Origin: Melastoma dodecandrum
Taxonomy: Eukaryota; Streptophyta; Magnoliopsida; Myrtales; Melastomataceae
Length of the DNA stretch: 64,000 bases
Direction of reading: 5' to 3'
Assembly (NCBI GenBank): GCA_029817715.1
Contig: JARUPY010000602.1
Span: forward strand, 3,303,501 to 3,367,500
The translations under genes were made by a program, and so were the position numbers. Of this stretch, positions 1 through 14,257 are shown piece by piece (position 1 is the stretch's first letter; every line of letters begins with the position of its first letter). The notes below the pieces were generated by a model. The model was not told the origin of the DNA. It did no database searches and saw only the letters and a program-made list of their open reading frames with translations.

Positions 1-1346
1 ATATTGAAATTATAAAATTGTGATTCATAGCTACATTTAAAATTGATTTTTCTCTAAAGAAACACTTAGTCGAAAAAGTATTCCCCGTTTTACGATTAAA
101 ACCTTTTAATTTCCCATTTTACGGTCAAAAGAATTTGACTTCTCGGGGGTTGTAAAATGAAAAATTCGAAAATTCTAACGGTAAAACGAGAAATATTTTC
201 TCGAATAAAACTAATATAATATACACTAAGTTTTCTCGTAATAGTTTAAGTTTTTAATTCAAATGTTAAGTTTACATCCTGAATCAAACCATACCAACAG
301 GTATTTACATTTGTAAAGAAAGTCATCAGCGATTTCCATTCCCTAAGAAAAAAATAACAAGTAATAATAGAAGAATTTTTAAAATTTAAATAACCACTTT
401 GAAATAGGCCTAAAAGGGCTGCAGAAAATGGCGACCCAGAAGAGAGGAGTCGTTGGTTGGGCCTCAAAGGCCAGTTTGGAATTTGGGAAAATTCTTTTTT
501 GAGTTTGGACTCGAGGGATACGTCAACGTGCGTCCCCTCCCCTCCCCTCGAGAGATGGGCTTTCAGAAACATCGTTCGTCCCGTCACAACTGTACAAAAA
601 GAATTGACCAAAAAAGGACTGTCCAAACAGAAAAAAGAAGGCCTGAGATTACTTTTTGACCTGACCTGAACCTCCTTTTTGGGCACGAAGCGGTTTGACG
701 CCTAGCTGTCCTCACGAATTTTTACAAGATACGATCAAACTAATTTTGCTGGTACCTAAGTTTAATCGCATTTATAATTTGTTACATTGTAGGGTTTTAT
801 TCAAATACGAATCGCACTCTTTTCTATTTTTGGGGAGCTACTCATTCATTGCGGTCGGGTCGGACCCCCAAATTGACCCGACCAGACCCACTTGAAATTA
901 CAAATACTTTAATTATAAAAACGGGTATCCCATCCATCCTCTGCTGCTCCTCCTGCAGAAAAAGGTTTCTCGTATTGTCCCTGTCGATCCAGCTTCATAT
1001 CATTAAATGTGGAACTGTCCTAAAGGCAAAACCGAAAATAAGGACCAATATGGAGGGCAAAGCAAATTCCCCATGATCAAGAAAAAGGCCCTTTTCCTTT
1101 TCTCTCTCTGTCTTCATCCTTTTTCCTCTCTCCCCTGACAGCGACTGCACGCGAGTGCCGCTCTGAGCAAAGCCAAAAACCAAACAATCCCCTCACCAAC
1201 GCCCAAAGGGAATGGGCTACTACTATCTGTCTTTGGCATCCTGGGTATAATGCCGGTGTGACGTTCCTTTCCCTTGTTTTAGACGAAAGCTTTGGTCTTT
1301 CTTTCCATGCCTGCAGCAGCATCATTCCCTGGATGATAATCCTGAA
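1..1346. other. Intergenic region upstream of the LRR kinase
   Basis: The first 1 kb is AT-rich and holds no reading frame with recognisable similarity or coherent splice sites. The last ~300 bases are pyrimidine-rich (CT runs near 1090-1135) and probably include the promoter and 5' leader of the receptor kinase. No clear TATA box or repeat was seen. Confidence 0.5.
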
Positions 1347-4292
1347 ATGACGGCAACGCTTCCGTTGCACCTCCTCGTCTTCTCCTCCTTGCTGGTTCTT
1401 CGTCCTCTCGCGGTCAACCTGTCCCTCAACGACGACCTCCTTGGGCTGATCGTGTTCAAGGCCGACGTACATGACCCCGACGGCAGGCTTGCCTCTTGGG
1501 ACGAGGATGCGGACGACGCCTGTGGCTTTGCTGGCGTCAAGTGTAACCCCAGATCCAACCGGGTCGTCGAGCTGGACCTCAATGGGTTCTCCCTCTCCGG
1601 TCGCTTGGGCCGGGGACTGCTCCAGTTGGAGTGCCTCAGGAAGTTGTCCTTGGCTAGGAACAACCTCACCGGCAGCGTCGGTTCTGGTTTTGTCGGGATG
1701 CGTAACTTGAGGACCCTCGACTTGAGCTGGAATGGTCTCTCCGGGGCACTTTCTGGGGACTTCTTTCGGCAATGCGGGTCGCTTATGTCGGTTTCGTTAT
1801 CGAATAACAGGTTTTCTGGAGAATTGCCGGGTAGTATAGGCTCATGCTCGATGCTCGCGTCGGTGAATGTTTCATTGAACATGTTTTCCGGTGTTCTGCC
1901 AGACAGCTTATGGTCCCTGAGCGGACTGAGGTCACTCGACCTGTCTGACAATTCTTTTGAAGGGGAAATTCCTGAGTCGATCAAAGGGATGTACAATCTC
2001 AGAAGCATTGCCTTTAGGAAGAATAGATTTTCTGGAAAGATTCCTGATGGGATTGGAAACTGCTTCCTCCTTAGGTCCGTAGATTTGAGTGAGAATGTGT
2101 TCATCGGTCGAATACCCGATACAATTCAGAGGCTCGCTATGTGCTCGTACCTTAATGTACGGGACAATTACTTGGAGGGTGATATTCCTGACTGGATCGA
2201 TAGAATGGGTCGCCTTGAGGTTTTGAATCTTTCGGGTAATAGATTTACGGGCAGACTTCCTAGTTCTCTGGGGAACTTGCAGTCGTTGCAGGTGTTGGAT
2301 CTTTCTCGAAACCATCTGTCGGGGAGTCTTCCTGGATCATTGTCTGGCTGCAAGAACCTTTCAAATGTTGATTTCAGCGATAACTCATTTTCCGGTGATG
2401 TTGCCTCTTGGATCTTCAGCTCGAAATTGTCAAATGGTTCTTTGCAGATGCTCAAATCATTGGATATGTCGTCAAATTTCTTTACGGGTCAAATTCCAGC
2501 TGTTCTCTGGGAGATGGCAAGCAGCTTGTTGTCGCTGAACTTGTCCAATAATTCCCTTACTGGTTCTATCCCGGCGAGTATCGGAAATCTGAAGGCCTTG
2601 AATTTCCTCGACCTGAGTATAAACAGGCTGAATGGCACAATACCTCCGGAGATTGGACAAGCCACTTCCATGAGGGAGATGAGACTATCAAAGAATCTAC
2701 TTTCGGGAAGTATCCCGAGCTCCATTGAGGCGTGCTCTGCGCTGATGACATTGTAAGTTTATGAGAGTTATATTCAGTCGGTATTCTTGTCTTCGAAGGA
2801 GTTCCATTTCTTGATTATTTGCATCTCGGATTTTCCTTGTAGGATTCTGTCTGAGAACTCACTATCTGATTCGATACCGATAGCGATATCGAAGCTGGTT
2901 AACCTTCAATTCGTGGACCTCTCTTTCAACAACTTCACAGGAGTCCTCCCAAAACAACTGGGGAGTCTTCCCCGCCTACTCGACTTCAACATTTCCCACA
3001 ATCATTTGCAGGGCGAACTTCCCCTCGGCGGCTTTTTCAACGCCATTTCGCCCTTTTCTGTTTCTGACAACCCAGGACTTTGCGGAGCTGCTGTCAACCG
3101 TTCCTGCCCTGGGGTCCTTCCAAAGCCCATTGTCCTCAATCCCAACTCAACCGATGTGACAAGTGGTTCGCTGCCTGAAACTCCTGACCACAAGAGAATC
3201 ATTCTAAGTATATCGGCTCTCGTTGCCATTGGTGCTGCTGCTGCTATCGTTATTGGTGTTATTGTCATCACCGTCCTCAACCTTCAGGTCCAATCGTCGG
3301 CGTCTAAATCTGCTGCCCCCCTGACATTTTCGGCTGGGGATGATTTCAGCTTCTCACCTACCAGTGGCGCAGATTCCGGCAAGCTGGTTATGTTCTCTGG
3401 TGAACCTGAGTTCAGCACTGGAACACATGCTCTGCTTAACAAGGATGGTGAGCTTGGTCATGGTGGTTTCGGCACCGTGTACAGGGCAGCGCTTCGTGAT
3501 GGTAGATCCATTGCAATCAAGAAGCTCACCGTGTCGAGTCTCGTCAAATCCCAAGAAGAATTCGAGAGGGTAGTCAAAAGACTCGGCAAGATCAGACATT
3601 CCAACCTCGTGGCACTCGAGGGTTATTACTGGACTCCTTCTTTGCAACTCCTGATATCGGAGTTTGTCTCGGGCGGAAATTTGTGCGAGCATCTTCACGA
3701 TCGATCAGATGGGATTGTGCTTTCGTGGAATGAGAGGTTCATCATAACACTCGGGACGGCAAAAGGCCTCGCTCTTCTGCACAGAATGGGGATAATCCAC
3801 TACAACATAAAATCGAGCAACGTCCTCATCGACAGCTCGGGCGAACCGAAGGTGGCTGATTTTGGACTTGCGGGGCTGCTGCCAATGCTCGATCATTATG
3901 TTCTGAGCGGTAAAATTCAGAGCGCACTTGGATACATGGCACCTGAACTTGCATGCCGGACTGTGAAAATCACCGAGAAGTGCGACGTGTACGGATTCGG
4001 GGTTCTTGTGCTAGAAATCATCACAGGGAAGAGGCCAGTCGAGTACATGGAAGACGACGTAATTGTCCTCGGTGACATGGTCAGGGGAGCATTCGAAGAA
4101 GGCAGGGAGGAGGAATGTGTTGACCGGAGGCTCCGAGATAAACTTCCCATAGAAGAGGTGATACCGGTTATGAAGTTAGGCTTAATTTGTACGTCGCAGG
4201 TTCCGTCAAACCGTCCGGACATGGTGGAAGTAGTTAACATCTTGGAGTTGATCAGATGCCCTTCGTCAGAAGGCCAAGGCTTTTCATCTTGA
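1347..4292 (+). CDS. LRR receptor-like kinase, PXC2-like
   Basis: Two exons, 1347-2752 and 2843-4292, with a GTAAGT donor and TTGTAG acceptor that restore an LRR across the junction. A signal peptide (residues ~1-25) is followed by an N-terminal LRR cap ([15 protein letters not shown]), about 20 leucine-rich repeats, a transmembrane segment (coded near 3200-3280) and a kinase domain. The kinase has the glycine loop GHGGFGTVY, the lysine in AIKKL, DFG in VADFGLAGL and an APE-like MAPEL. The catalytic loop reads HYN instead of HRD, so the general-base Asp is Asn. From memory, PXC2 (At5g01890) and its relatives share this substitution. The product should be a plasma-membrane receptor with weak or no phosphotransfer, possibly acting in vascular development. 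The family call is firm; PXC2 orthology is inferred. Confidence 0.9.
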
Positions 4293-4725
4293 GTTGCTAG
4301 GTCTAAAAGACCAACACTCGTAACGAGAATCTGGCAAATCCGGCGACAAGGAATCCGGTCATCCAGGCATCCATCCCACACCCATCTTCGAGGGGGGACA
4401 ATTCAGCAAGCCTTCGGATCGGAGATCTTATTTTCCGTTCTACTTGTTCGAATGTCTGCCGGATTCCTTTTCACCGGAGGTTCCATTTTAGGACACCTTG
4501 TTAGCTTCGGAATCACTAATCAATGTCGCTTTTTTTACATGGTCGAGTGCTTACCGTATTCATTAACCTCGTTCGAAGTCGGATCCATTTAACTGAAATT
4601 CAACCACTCCTGGATCAAAACATTCAACAACTTCACCACTATGAACTCTTTACGTAGCGTTCTCGACATCTACTCCACCCATCTCTCCCCGACTTATAAT
4701 CACCGATTCACTTTCTATTTAAGCC
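4293..4725. other. Spacer between LRR kinase and dirigent gene
   Basis: It holds the kinase 3' UTR and the dirigent promoter. A pyrimidine-rich stretch and CTATTTAAG (~4715-4723) lie just before the first ATG. No other gene was seen. Confidence 0.4.
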
Positions 4726-5655
4726 ATGATCGCAGGCATCGGCCGGATCATACGAACAACATTAGGAATAATAAAGTTCTTGTGCTTCACCAACATGATC
4801 GATACATCGTTCTTCCTAATCGCCGCGGCGGTGATATTCCCCTCCATTGGCCTGGGAGTGGCGGTGACAGCTGGCGTGGAAGAGCCGGTCCTCGAGCTCT
4901 ACATACACGACATTCTCGGAGGAAGCAGCCCCACAGCAAGGCCGATCACTGGATTACTTGGGAATATATATGGAGGACAGGTGACCGCAGACCGCGAAGC
5001 TTATTCAACTATGATAATATCAGCTTTTGAAAGGTTTGAGTTTATTGACCTCCTGCGTTTCATCTATTTTTGGCATTGCCAGGTGCCCTTCGCTAGGCCT
5101 ATCGGATTCCTTCCCCCGAAAGGTGGAGTGGCCATCCCGAATCCAAATGGTGCCATCCCCACTGTGAGCGGTCGAACGGGGATCCCCCTCGGAACTGGTC
5201 TGGCTGGCACAAACTTTGCTGGTGTACAACCCCAGACTGCTGTGGCTGGAAACAACAATAACAACATTGTTAGCACTCAGTTGGGCCCTGACGGCCTTGG
5301 CCTCGGGTTTGGTACCATCACAGTTATCGATGACATAATCACCTCGAGCCCGGAGTTGGGATCTCAGTCAATGGGGAGAGCTCAGGGGGTTTATGTGGCT
5401 AGCTCCGCAGACGGGACTAGCCAGATGATGACATTCACGGCGATGCTGGAGGGAGGGGAGTACGGAGACACATTGAACTTCTACGGCATCTACAAGATTG
5501 GCAACCCGATGTCACGTCTTTCGATTACGAGCGGGACAGGGAAGTATAAGAACGCGTGTGGCTTCGCAGAGGTGAGGCCTCTGATACCACCAGGGCAAGT
5601 CATCATTGATGGCGCCCAGACACTGCTAAGGATCACTGTCCATCTGAAGTACTGA
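4726..5655 (+). CDS. Dirigent protein with Gly-rich linker
   Basis: Exons 4726-4980 and 5083-5655, giving 275 aa. A hydrophobic N-terminus (signal peptide; an alternative ATG at 4795 gives a more typical one) precedes EPVLELYIHDILGG, the first strand of the dirigent barrel. A Gly/Asn/Pro-rich linker follows (GVAIPNPNGAIP to NNNNNIV), then the rest of the barrel (LGFGTITVIDDIIT, GRAQGVYVASS, GTGKYKNACGFAEV). The linker and the split barrel resemble the DIR-e group that includes ESB1/DIR10, which acts in Casparian-strip lignin. The 102-nt intron was inferred because removing it joins IYGGQ to VPFARP, as in homologues. It has GT..AG ends, is a multiple of three and contains no stop, so a retained-intron protein of 309 aa is also open. 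Secreted to the cell wall; the substrate is unknown. Confidence 0.88.
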   Translation: MIAGIGRIIRTTLGIIKFLCFTNMIDTSFFLIAAAVIFPSIGLGVAVTAGVEEPVLELYIHDILGGSSPTARPITGLLGNIYGGQVTADREAYSTMIISAFERFEFIDLLRFIYFWHCQVPFARPIGFLPPKGGVAIPNPNGAIPTVSGRTGIPLGTGLAGTNFAGVQPQTAVAGNNNNNIVSTQLGPDGLGLGFGTITVIDDIITSSPELGSQSMGRAQGVYVASSADGTSQMMTFTAMLEGGEYGDTLNFYGIYKIGNPMSRLSITSGTGKYKNACGFAEVRPLIPPGQVIIDGAQTLLRITVHLKY

Positions 5656-5881
5656 GGCAACGAGCCGACGGCTGATGATCTACGGCTGGTTGTGACAGAA
5701 TCTCGATATCGTGTTCTGTATAAGCTGTGTGGTTTGGTCACTTCCTCCTTTTGTCGTATAACATGCCCCATGTATAATCACTTTTCTTACATTGTATTTG
5801 AATATGGTATTAGTAATTCCACAAATTCTATATGATCTAAACATAAAAATCTTAATCCTTCCAGTTGTCTTCCCAACCATT

Positions 5882-7306
5882 TCAATCAGAAGATGCAGCA
5901 CCAGGCTTGGATGCAATCCCATTGGGAGATCCATTGCCTGTGGCCTTCCGCCTGGGAGGTTTAACTTCCCTGATTTCATCCCAGTCATCGTCCCAATCCT
6001 CATCCCAGCCCTCGGTAGTTTCCCCATCATTGGCTGAGACGACTTCTGTCTGCCCCATTTCGAGCTCTTGATATGGGATCCCATCGAACCTTCTTTCCGA
6101 TTTCCTAAACCTGCAGCATGCCCAAATGCCTCCCACAAAGACAGCCGTGCCAAACAGAAAGTAGACTCCGTGGATGGGATTCGCGGTTGCAGCATGTGGT
6201 AACTGCCATTCGAAATGGTGACCGGGAACTGGTGAAGAAATGTGTATGACACACTCTCCGGAACCGGCATTCAACACAACAAGAGAACTTCCTACTATCT
6301 GCACTGTCACATTAAACTGAAAAAAAAACCCAAGAAAACGTTATGGCTTTCTCTAACCATCAGATGATTATGACTAATCAAGGCAAGGCACCTAGGAAAT
6401 CAAGAGATTGACCTCTTCGGTTTGTTGTTTCTTAAGTTTAACCTCCTGCGACGAAACATTTTCTGGCGCAAACAAAACTTTGAGAGTGAGAGAAGACTCC
6501 CCACCATTTTCAAGTATTAGAAACGTGTCCTTCGAGCCTGCAGGAAATCGAAGACTATTGCCGTCGTTTCAACAGTCAATATTACAACTCCCATACACAC
6601 AGACAGCATTGACATTGCCTGTGATGAAGGAACAATCAAATCCATCCAATCCCACCGAAGAAACTCAGATGATCCAGCGGCAGCATATGCATATTGAAAC
6701 GACGAGATTGTAGGATTTACAACTACCAGGAGAACACGACTCAAAAGTCAAAACCATGGTCATCACAAACACACTCGGAAATCACTAAGTCATTCCCCCC
6801 GTCGAAGCCTTAAAAGTTCCATCAGCCCAAAGAAACAAAGACACACAAAAGAACAGATCGAGAAATCCCCAAACAAAGTGAACAAATAACCTCGTACCTC
6901 CCCCTGGATGTGCCAAGCACGCACTCAGCTTGTTGCCATCCCGGCAAGATTCCAATTTCGAGCACTTATCGCTAAAGCCGCTTCCTTTAGGAACAACAGG
7001 ACTTGGCTTATTATCCCCCGACTTACCACCACCGGCATCTAAACCCGACGCTGGACTCGGCGCGGGAGGATAACCCTATAATCAGCCCAGACGGATGACA
7101 GAAAAAATCAGTCGAATAAACCGTTACGAATTACCCACAAAGGGAGAAGAAGAAGAAGAAGAGCAAAACACCTGGTCAGTGCTAATGCCGGGGGTCGGCG
7201 TAAGAAACCTCCTGTTGGTCAAGAGGGAATACGAGGAGGTGACCGTCGAGGGGTACCCGGATATCAAAACCAACAGAATTGCGAGAAAGATCGGATCTTT
7301 GCACAT
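5882..7306 (-). CDS. Small type I membrane protein (DUF7356-like)
   Basis: Four exons on the minus strand: 7306-7172, 7075-6898, 6537-6413 and 6316-5882 (290 aa, all phases agree). A signal peptide (CKDPIFLAILLVLISG) opens the protein. A luminal region follows with paired cysteines (DKCSKLESCRDG, ACLAHPGG) and a beta-rich stretch (FLILENGGESSLTLKV). One transmembrane helix lies in the last exon (GVYFLFGTAVFVGG, then CCRFRK). The cytosolic tail is very acidic (WDEDWDDDWDE). The order matches plant proteins of unknown function annotated, as I recall, DUF7356. The start chosen is the first ATG in frame. The gene is convergent with the dirigent gene, with stop codons 226 bp apart. No biochemical role can be proposed. 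Confidence 0.8.
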
Positions 7307-8039
7307 ATTTGTTGGTGGGGAATTCAATCACCCAGGATGAGAGAAGGGTGAAAACTCCCGAAGCAACGAAGGGGGCGATCCATTGGGAAAGGGGGAAAAG
7401 AAGGGCTATTGGAATAAAAGTTTCTCGCTTTTAGGGAACGCCAAGGACTTGGTGTGAGATTTTGAATGAATGGACTTTGAACATACATCTAAGTTAGATG
7501 GCCGCGCTTTGTTGGCTTTGGTCAAAGTAGGGCGAACACCCGTCTATAATACAAAGAAAGGCCCGGCACGAGCTCCGTCGAGTTTGGCTCGGTCTAATTA
7601 TAGCATTTAAATATAGAACGAGTTTAAATTTAATTTAAAAAAAATATACATCGATTTACTAAAAAATACGTAAAATCAAGTAAAACATACAATGTATTAT
7701 TTAGAAGACAACTTTAATTTTTCTTTAGAAATTACTCGTATAAACAAAGAAGAATGTGAAAATGGATCGGGCATCCCGCTTTACATCCACAAATCTTAAT
7801 GTAAGAACAATCACAAGCTGCAGACAAAAACAATAGTAACAATCATAAGTAACCTCTGATTATCGTCTAAAGCTTCAATACAAAGATACTTCTAACAATA
7901 TAGCCTAGAAAGCAATTGAAACTCGAAAAATCGATAGCCGAAAAGCTTAGGTTATTAACAATAAATAATATATTTCGTAAATTTTAAAATTTTTAAATGA
8001 AAAAAAAACTTACCTTTTCACTCCTTTTAACCCCATGTA
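7307..8039. other. Intergenic, AT-rich
   Basis: It includes the promoter of the membrane protein gene near 7310-7500. The rest is AT-rich sequence without coding signals, leading into the transposase relic. Confidence 0.4.
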
Positions 8040-9290
8040 AATGTCAAAGCCAATCTTCTCTACAAAACAATGCTTCTACTATGTTTGGAGAAATCGATGA
8101 ATAATAAGTATCGATTTCCCTCGTTCCAGGACTAAATGTAGCTTCGAAAGCTACTCAGCTTACTGGGATGGCTAAAATATCATTCGCCATTCTTGACAGA
8201 ATTGGGTTATGCATTCGATTTAGTTCCACCAATTCAAACACAATAAATCTTTAGCAATTTCACTCTTCTCGAGATTCTTTTCTAAATATCCACCATCTCA
8301 AATTTTTTAAGCCTCGAAGTCTCATGTTTTTCGTAATATGATTCAAAATCATTCCAATTTTAGGTAAAATTTGATTGCCTGCGGATAATGCTAAAAGAAT
8401 CCAAACTCTCATAATTCAAAAGGTTAGAAGATGACTTACAATATTTAATAACATACTCTTCGTGAAGGCCTTCAATTGTTTTTTCGATCAATTCCTTGTT
8501 TTTTGAAACATCTCTTTCGGAATAAAGCTTTGAAAAATAAAAATTAATTGACATTATTTTTGGCTTGGGTCCAGCACAATAACAACAATAATTAAATTGC
8601 AATCGCAGCAATATTTGTCAAACTTGAGTTTCATCTTAAAGCTAATGCCCTAATAAACTCATTTGGATGATATGAAACAATATCTAATATAGATATTACA
8701 TTTTGAACTTCTTGAAGATACATATTTGAAGTAGTGCTTCATTGCTTGAAATAATATGTGTAGCATTCCAAAGAGGCTCCAATGGACAAACATTTTGAGC
8801 ATTATTCATATTTTCCTATAAATAAAGGGTAACAATCAAATAATGAATCACGTTGATAAAGCATCCTTAAACATTATAACACAAGTAAACATCTCGAATG
8901 TTGAGTTCCATCGTGTTTTGACAACCTATCATCAAAACGGTTCACATATTCCATACTTTGCTTCACAACTCGAATGATGTTTTTAATTTCATCCTATTCA
9001 TCATGAGCACAAAGATTTAACATTCGCACAATATCAGACATGAAATAACTTTCCTTCACCCCAATAATTTTCTTGAGACTTGAATCGTCTCCTTCAAACA
9101 CTTGATAGCCGCATCATTATTAGATGCATTATCAACAATATCACAAAAAAACTTGTTCTCAGTAGCCCAACCTTTCATGCATTTAAAAAAAATTGCATTA
9201 GAAATCATAATACATTTTCTCGGGGAATGTCAAGACGTGCCAATCTTTTTCTATTTGGGCATCCCTAACTTTATCATCATATTGCTCGTC
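8040..9290 (-). pseudogene. Decayed hAT (Ac-like) transposase
   Basis: Read on the minus strand with many frameshifts and stops, pieces of a hAT transposase appear in the right order. Near 9180-9070 is WATENKFFCDIVDNASNND, matching the RNase H-like core in which W..(E)DK..T.DNA is typical. Near 8630-8570 is KMKLKFDKYCCDCN then VLDP. Near 8510-8440 is LIEKTIEGLHEEYV. Near 8225-8045 is the C-terminal dimerisation block (ILSRMANDILAIPVS, then SPNIVEALFCREDWL). No intact reading frame remains, and I could not define terminal inverted repeats or a target-site duplication. It is an old, non-functional DNA transposon. Confidence 0.75.
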
Positions 9291-10176
9291 GTTTAAAATG
9301 GACCCTCTACGGCTTTGGTAGGTGTGGGAGGGATAAGGCTTTCTCTTGGTGTGGTCACGGGTAAAAACGAAATGAAAATATGGTCGAAGTTTATTTTTAT
9401 TAGTAAAATATTAATATTTTTACATAATATGTAGGCTCGTAAGCCATCGAGTTATAAGTTTTAAGGCTCCGAGGGCGGCTCGTTTTACTAGTTGGTAAAA
9501 GAAACCGAACCCAGAAAAAGAAGCAGGATATACCCGACAAAATTTGTAACTGGCAGTTTCCAACGCTAGCTGCTTCAATACTAATTTACATTTGCGAATC
9601 AACTTGGTGGTATTCACTATACTTTTCCACTTCTAAATAATTTATACATAAGAGAATTTTCATTTGTAGTATTCACTATTAGCTTGTTCAACATCACTGG
9701 TGCCTTTCCGTTTTGTTTTGGCGGGGTAGTTGAAATGTTAAATGGACGCACGTGGGGTAGCTGGGAAAACAAAACTTATATTACAACAGCCCAACAAAAC
9801 TTCCAAGGCGGCATCGTCAGATATCGCCATCCATTAGCAGAGCCACCCACCCCGAATAATATTATCTAACGGGAATGATCGCACTTGCACTTTCGGGAGC
9901 AGGGTCGAGTCGCAGATGACTGATGAATGGATGGATTGATAGGTGGAACACAAGTTCGCGGCTCCCATCCGCAACTACCACTCCCCTGTCCTTAATAAGA
10001 GGGGTAGCTCAGCAGCTCACACAACCAAACCCCCTTCCTCTCCCCCTCACAAATCATCAAATAAAGCCCCCATCAATCAACACACTCCCAGATACCTTCC
10101 CCAGTTCCCTCAACCCGCTTGGTTTTCTCCCACCAACAGCACAAGCTCGAGGGACAGAACAGAGAGGCTTTGCAAT
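9291..10176. other. Intergenic region and CHIL promoter
   Basis: No gene seen in 9291-9900. A G-box-like CACGTG lies at 9749-9754. The CHIL 5' leader probably begins near 10030-10080 and ends at the donor beside base 10177. Confidence 0.4.
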
Positions 10177-11105
10177 AGTGAGTTTTCTATCTGTCTTTTC
10201 TATTACCCGTTTATTGATCAGTCTGTATTGGTGATGATGATTATTATGATTGTGGTGATGTGGGATTCGTTTCTGGCAGTGGGTTCTGAGACGGTTATGG
10301 TCCATGAGATCTCTTTCCCTACCAAAGTCACCACTTCCAAGCCCCTTTCCCTGTTCGGACACGGTGTGTTCTCCTCGTTTTGGATCATTTCCCACCTGTT
10401 TTTCTGTGACTTGGTGTTCCTGAGACAGGTGTGTTGTGGTTGTGGTGTTTGTTTTCTCGCCAGGCATAACCGACATAGAGATCCACTTCCTCCAGATCAA
10501 GTTCACCGCGATCGGCGTCTACCTGGACCCTGAAGTCGTTGCCCACCTTCATCAGTGGAAGGGGAAGTCTGGGACTGCCTTGGCTGGGGATGATGACTTC
10601 TTCGGGGCTCTCATCTCGGGTGGGTGGGCTATGATCCTAGCTAGATAACCGGGCCTCTTTGACGTGTTCTTACGCCTGGCCTGAACTGTTGTTGTCTGTC
10701 TGATTGGGGTTCGCAGCTCCGGTGGAGAAGTTCCTCAGGATTGTGGTGATCAAGGAGATAAAGGGGTCCCAGTACGGGGTCCAGCTGGAGAGCGTGGTGA
10801 GGGACAGGCTCGCGGTGGAGGACAAGTACGAGGAGGAGGAGGAGGTCGAGCTTGAGAAGGTGGTGGAGTTCTTCCAGTCAAAGTACTTCAAGAAGGACTC
10901 AGTCATCACCTTCCACTTCCCGGCAGCATCAAAGATGGCCGAGGTCACATTCAGCACTGAAGGGAAGGAGGAGGCGAAGATCGTGCTGGGGAATGGGAAC
11001 TTGGTTGAGATGATCCAGAGGTGGTACCTGGGCGGAACCAGGGGTGTTTCACAGACCACCATCTCCAGCGTCGCGGAGAACCTCTCCTCAGAGCTGTCCA
11101 AATGA
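10177..11105 (+). CDS. CHIL: Chalcone isomerase-like protein (type IV, CHIL)
   Basis: Coding pieces are base 10177, 10280-10363, 10464-10619 and 10717-11105, totalling 209 aa. The start codon is split: the A is the last base of exon 1 (AATA before GTGAGT) and TG opens exon 2 after TTCTGGCAG, giving [14 protein letters not shown]. The protein matches CHIL throughout: [58 protein letters not shown]. Type IV members lack chalcone cyclisation activity. They bind chalcone synthase and correct its product profile, which raises flavonoid flux in the cytosol at the ER. The acidic run [16 protein letters not shown] is family-typical. No in-frame alternative ATG lies upstream; the next in-frame ATG would remove six residues. 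Confidence 0.93.
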
Positions 11106-11945
11106 AGACTGCCCTCCGCATGTCTCGTGCTCCGGTCCGAGAATCATTGAAGAAGAAGAACGGGATTCCGTTAGATGGTTTTTGTTCACCGGTAGATTAC
11201 TATAAAATCTTGTTCTTTTGATCGGGGAATGTATCAAATAGCTGCATCAAGGGCAATGAAGTTGCCGCAATAATGTGTTTTTGCTCTAAGGTTGATTTGA
11301 GAAAATATAGTTTCAAAATTCACGTAAAGCAGCCAATTTTCTTAAACAGTGAAATCGACTCAAGACTTCCAATTCCAACTATTATTTATCGATTAACATT
11401 AATTTAATAGAAATCTTGTGGTAAGACAAGACAACACCAACCGAGCGTAACGTTTTCGAATTCCATAAAGGCCGGCAAAGGAAACATGTGGTCCAAAGTA
11501 TCCATTTCGGCCCATACATATTTCCGGCACGACATGCTTGAAAGCCCATTTTAGAGCCAGAAAAAATTCAGGCGACGGCCCATTTGCAACAACGAATTTA
11601 TATTTCCTCTAAAAGTACGGGCAATCGAGGGTTAACATGTATGTGGGAGATATTAATATCGTTATTATAGAATCATGACGAGTCGTGGTCATTATTACCG
11701 GGCAGAAAAAGGTCGTAATGAAAAGGACAGCCTTTCGATAATAACGCAAGCAGATACGACGTCGTCCCGTGGGTTTCTCCACCTCCCTCCCTCCCTCCGT
11801 CTTTCTAAGAGACAAATTTTATCTCTTCCTCTCCTCCGACAAACCCAACGTGGAGAGAGGAAGAGGGAGAACGAAGAGAGACGCCACGCCAACACTCCCG
11901 CCTGCCGCACCTTCTCTGTTCCGACCTTCGAGAGTATCCGGCGCA
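11106..11945. other. Intergenic, bZIP promoter and 5' leader
   Basis: It holds the CHIL 3' UTR and bZIP upstream DNA. A pyrimidine-rich CCTCCCTCCCTCC leader run at ~11780-11800 is visible. No gene was recognised. Confidence 0.4.

Positions 11946-14257
<2,312 letters not shown>

Noticed and set aside
246..686. 146-codon minus-strand open frame
   Set aside because: No recognisable domain, low-complexity flanks and no splice partner; treated as chance.
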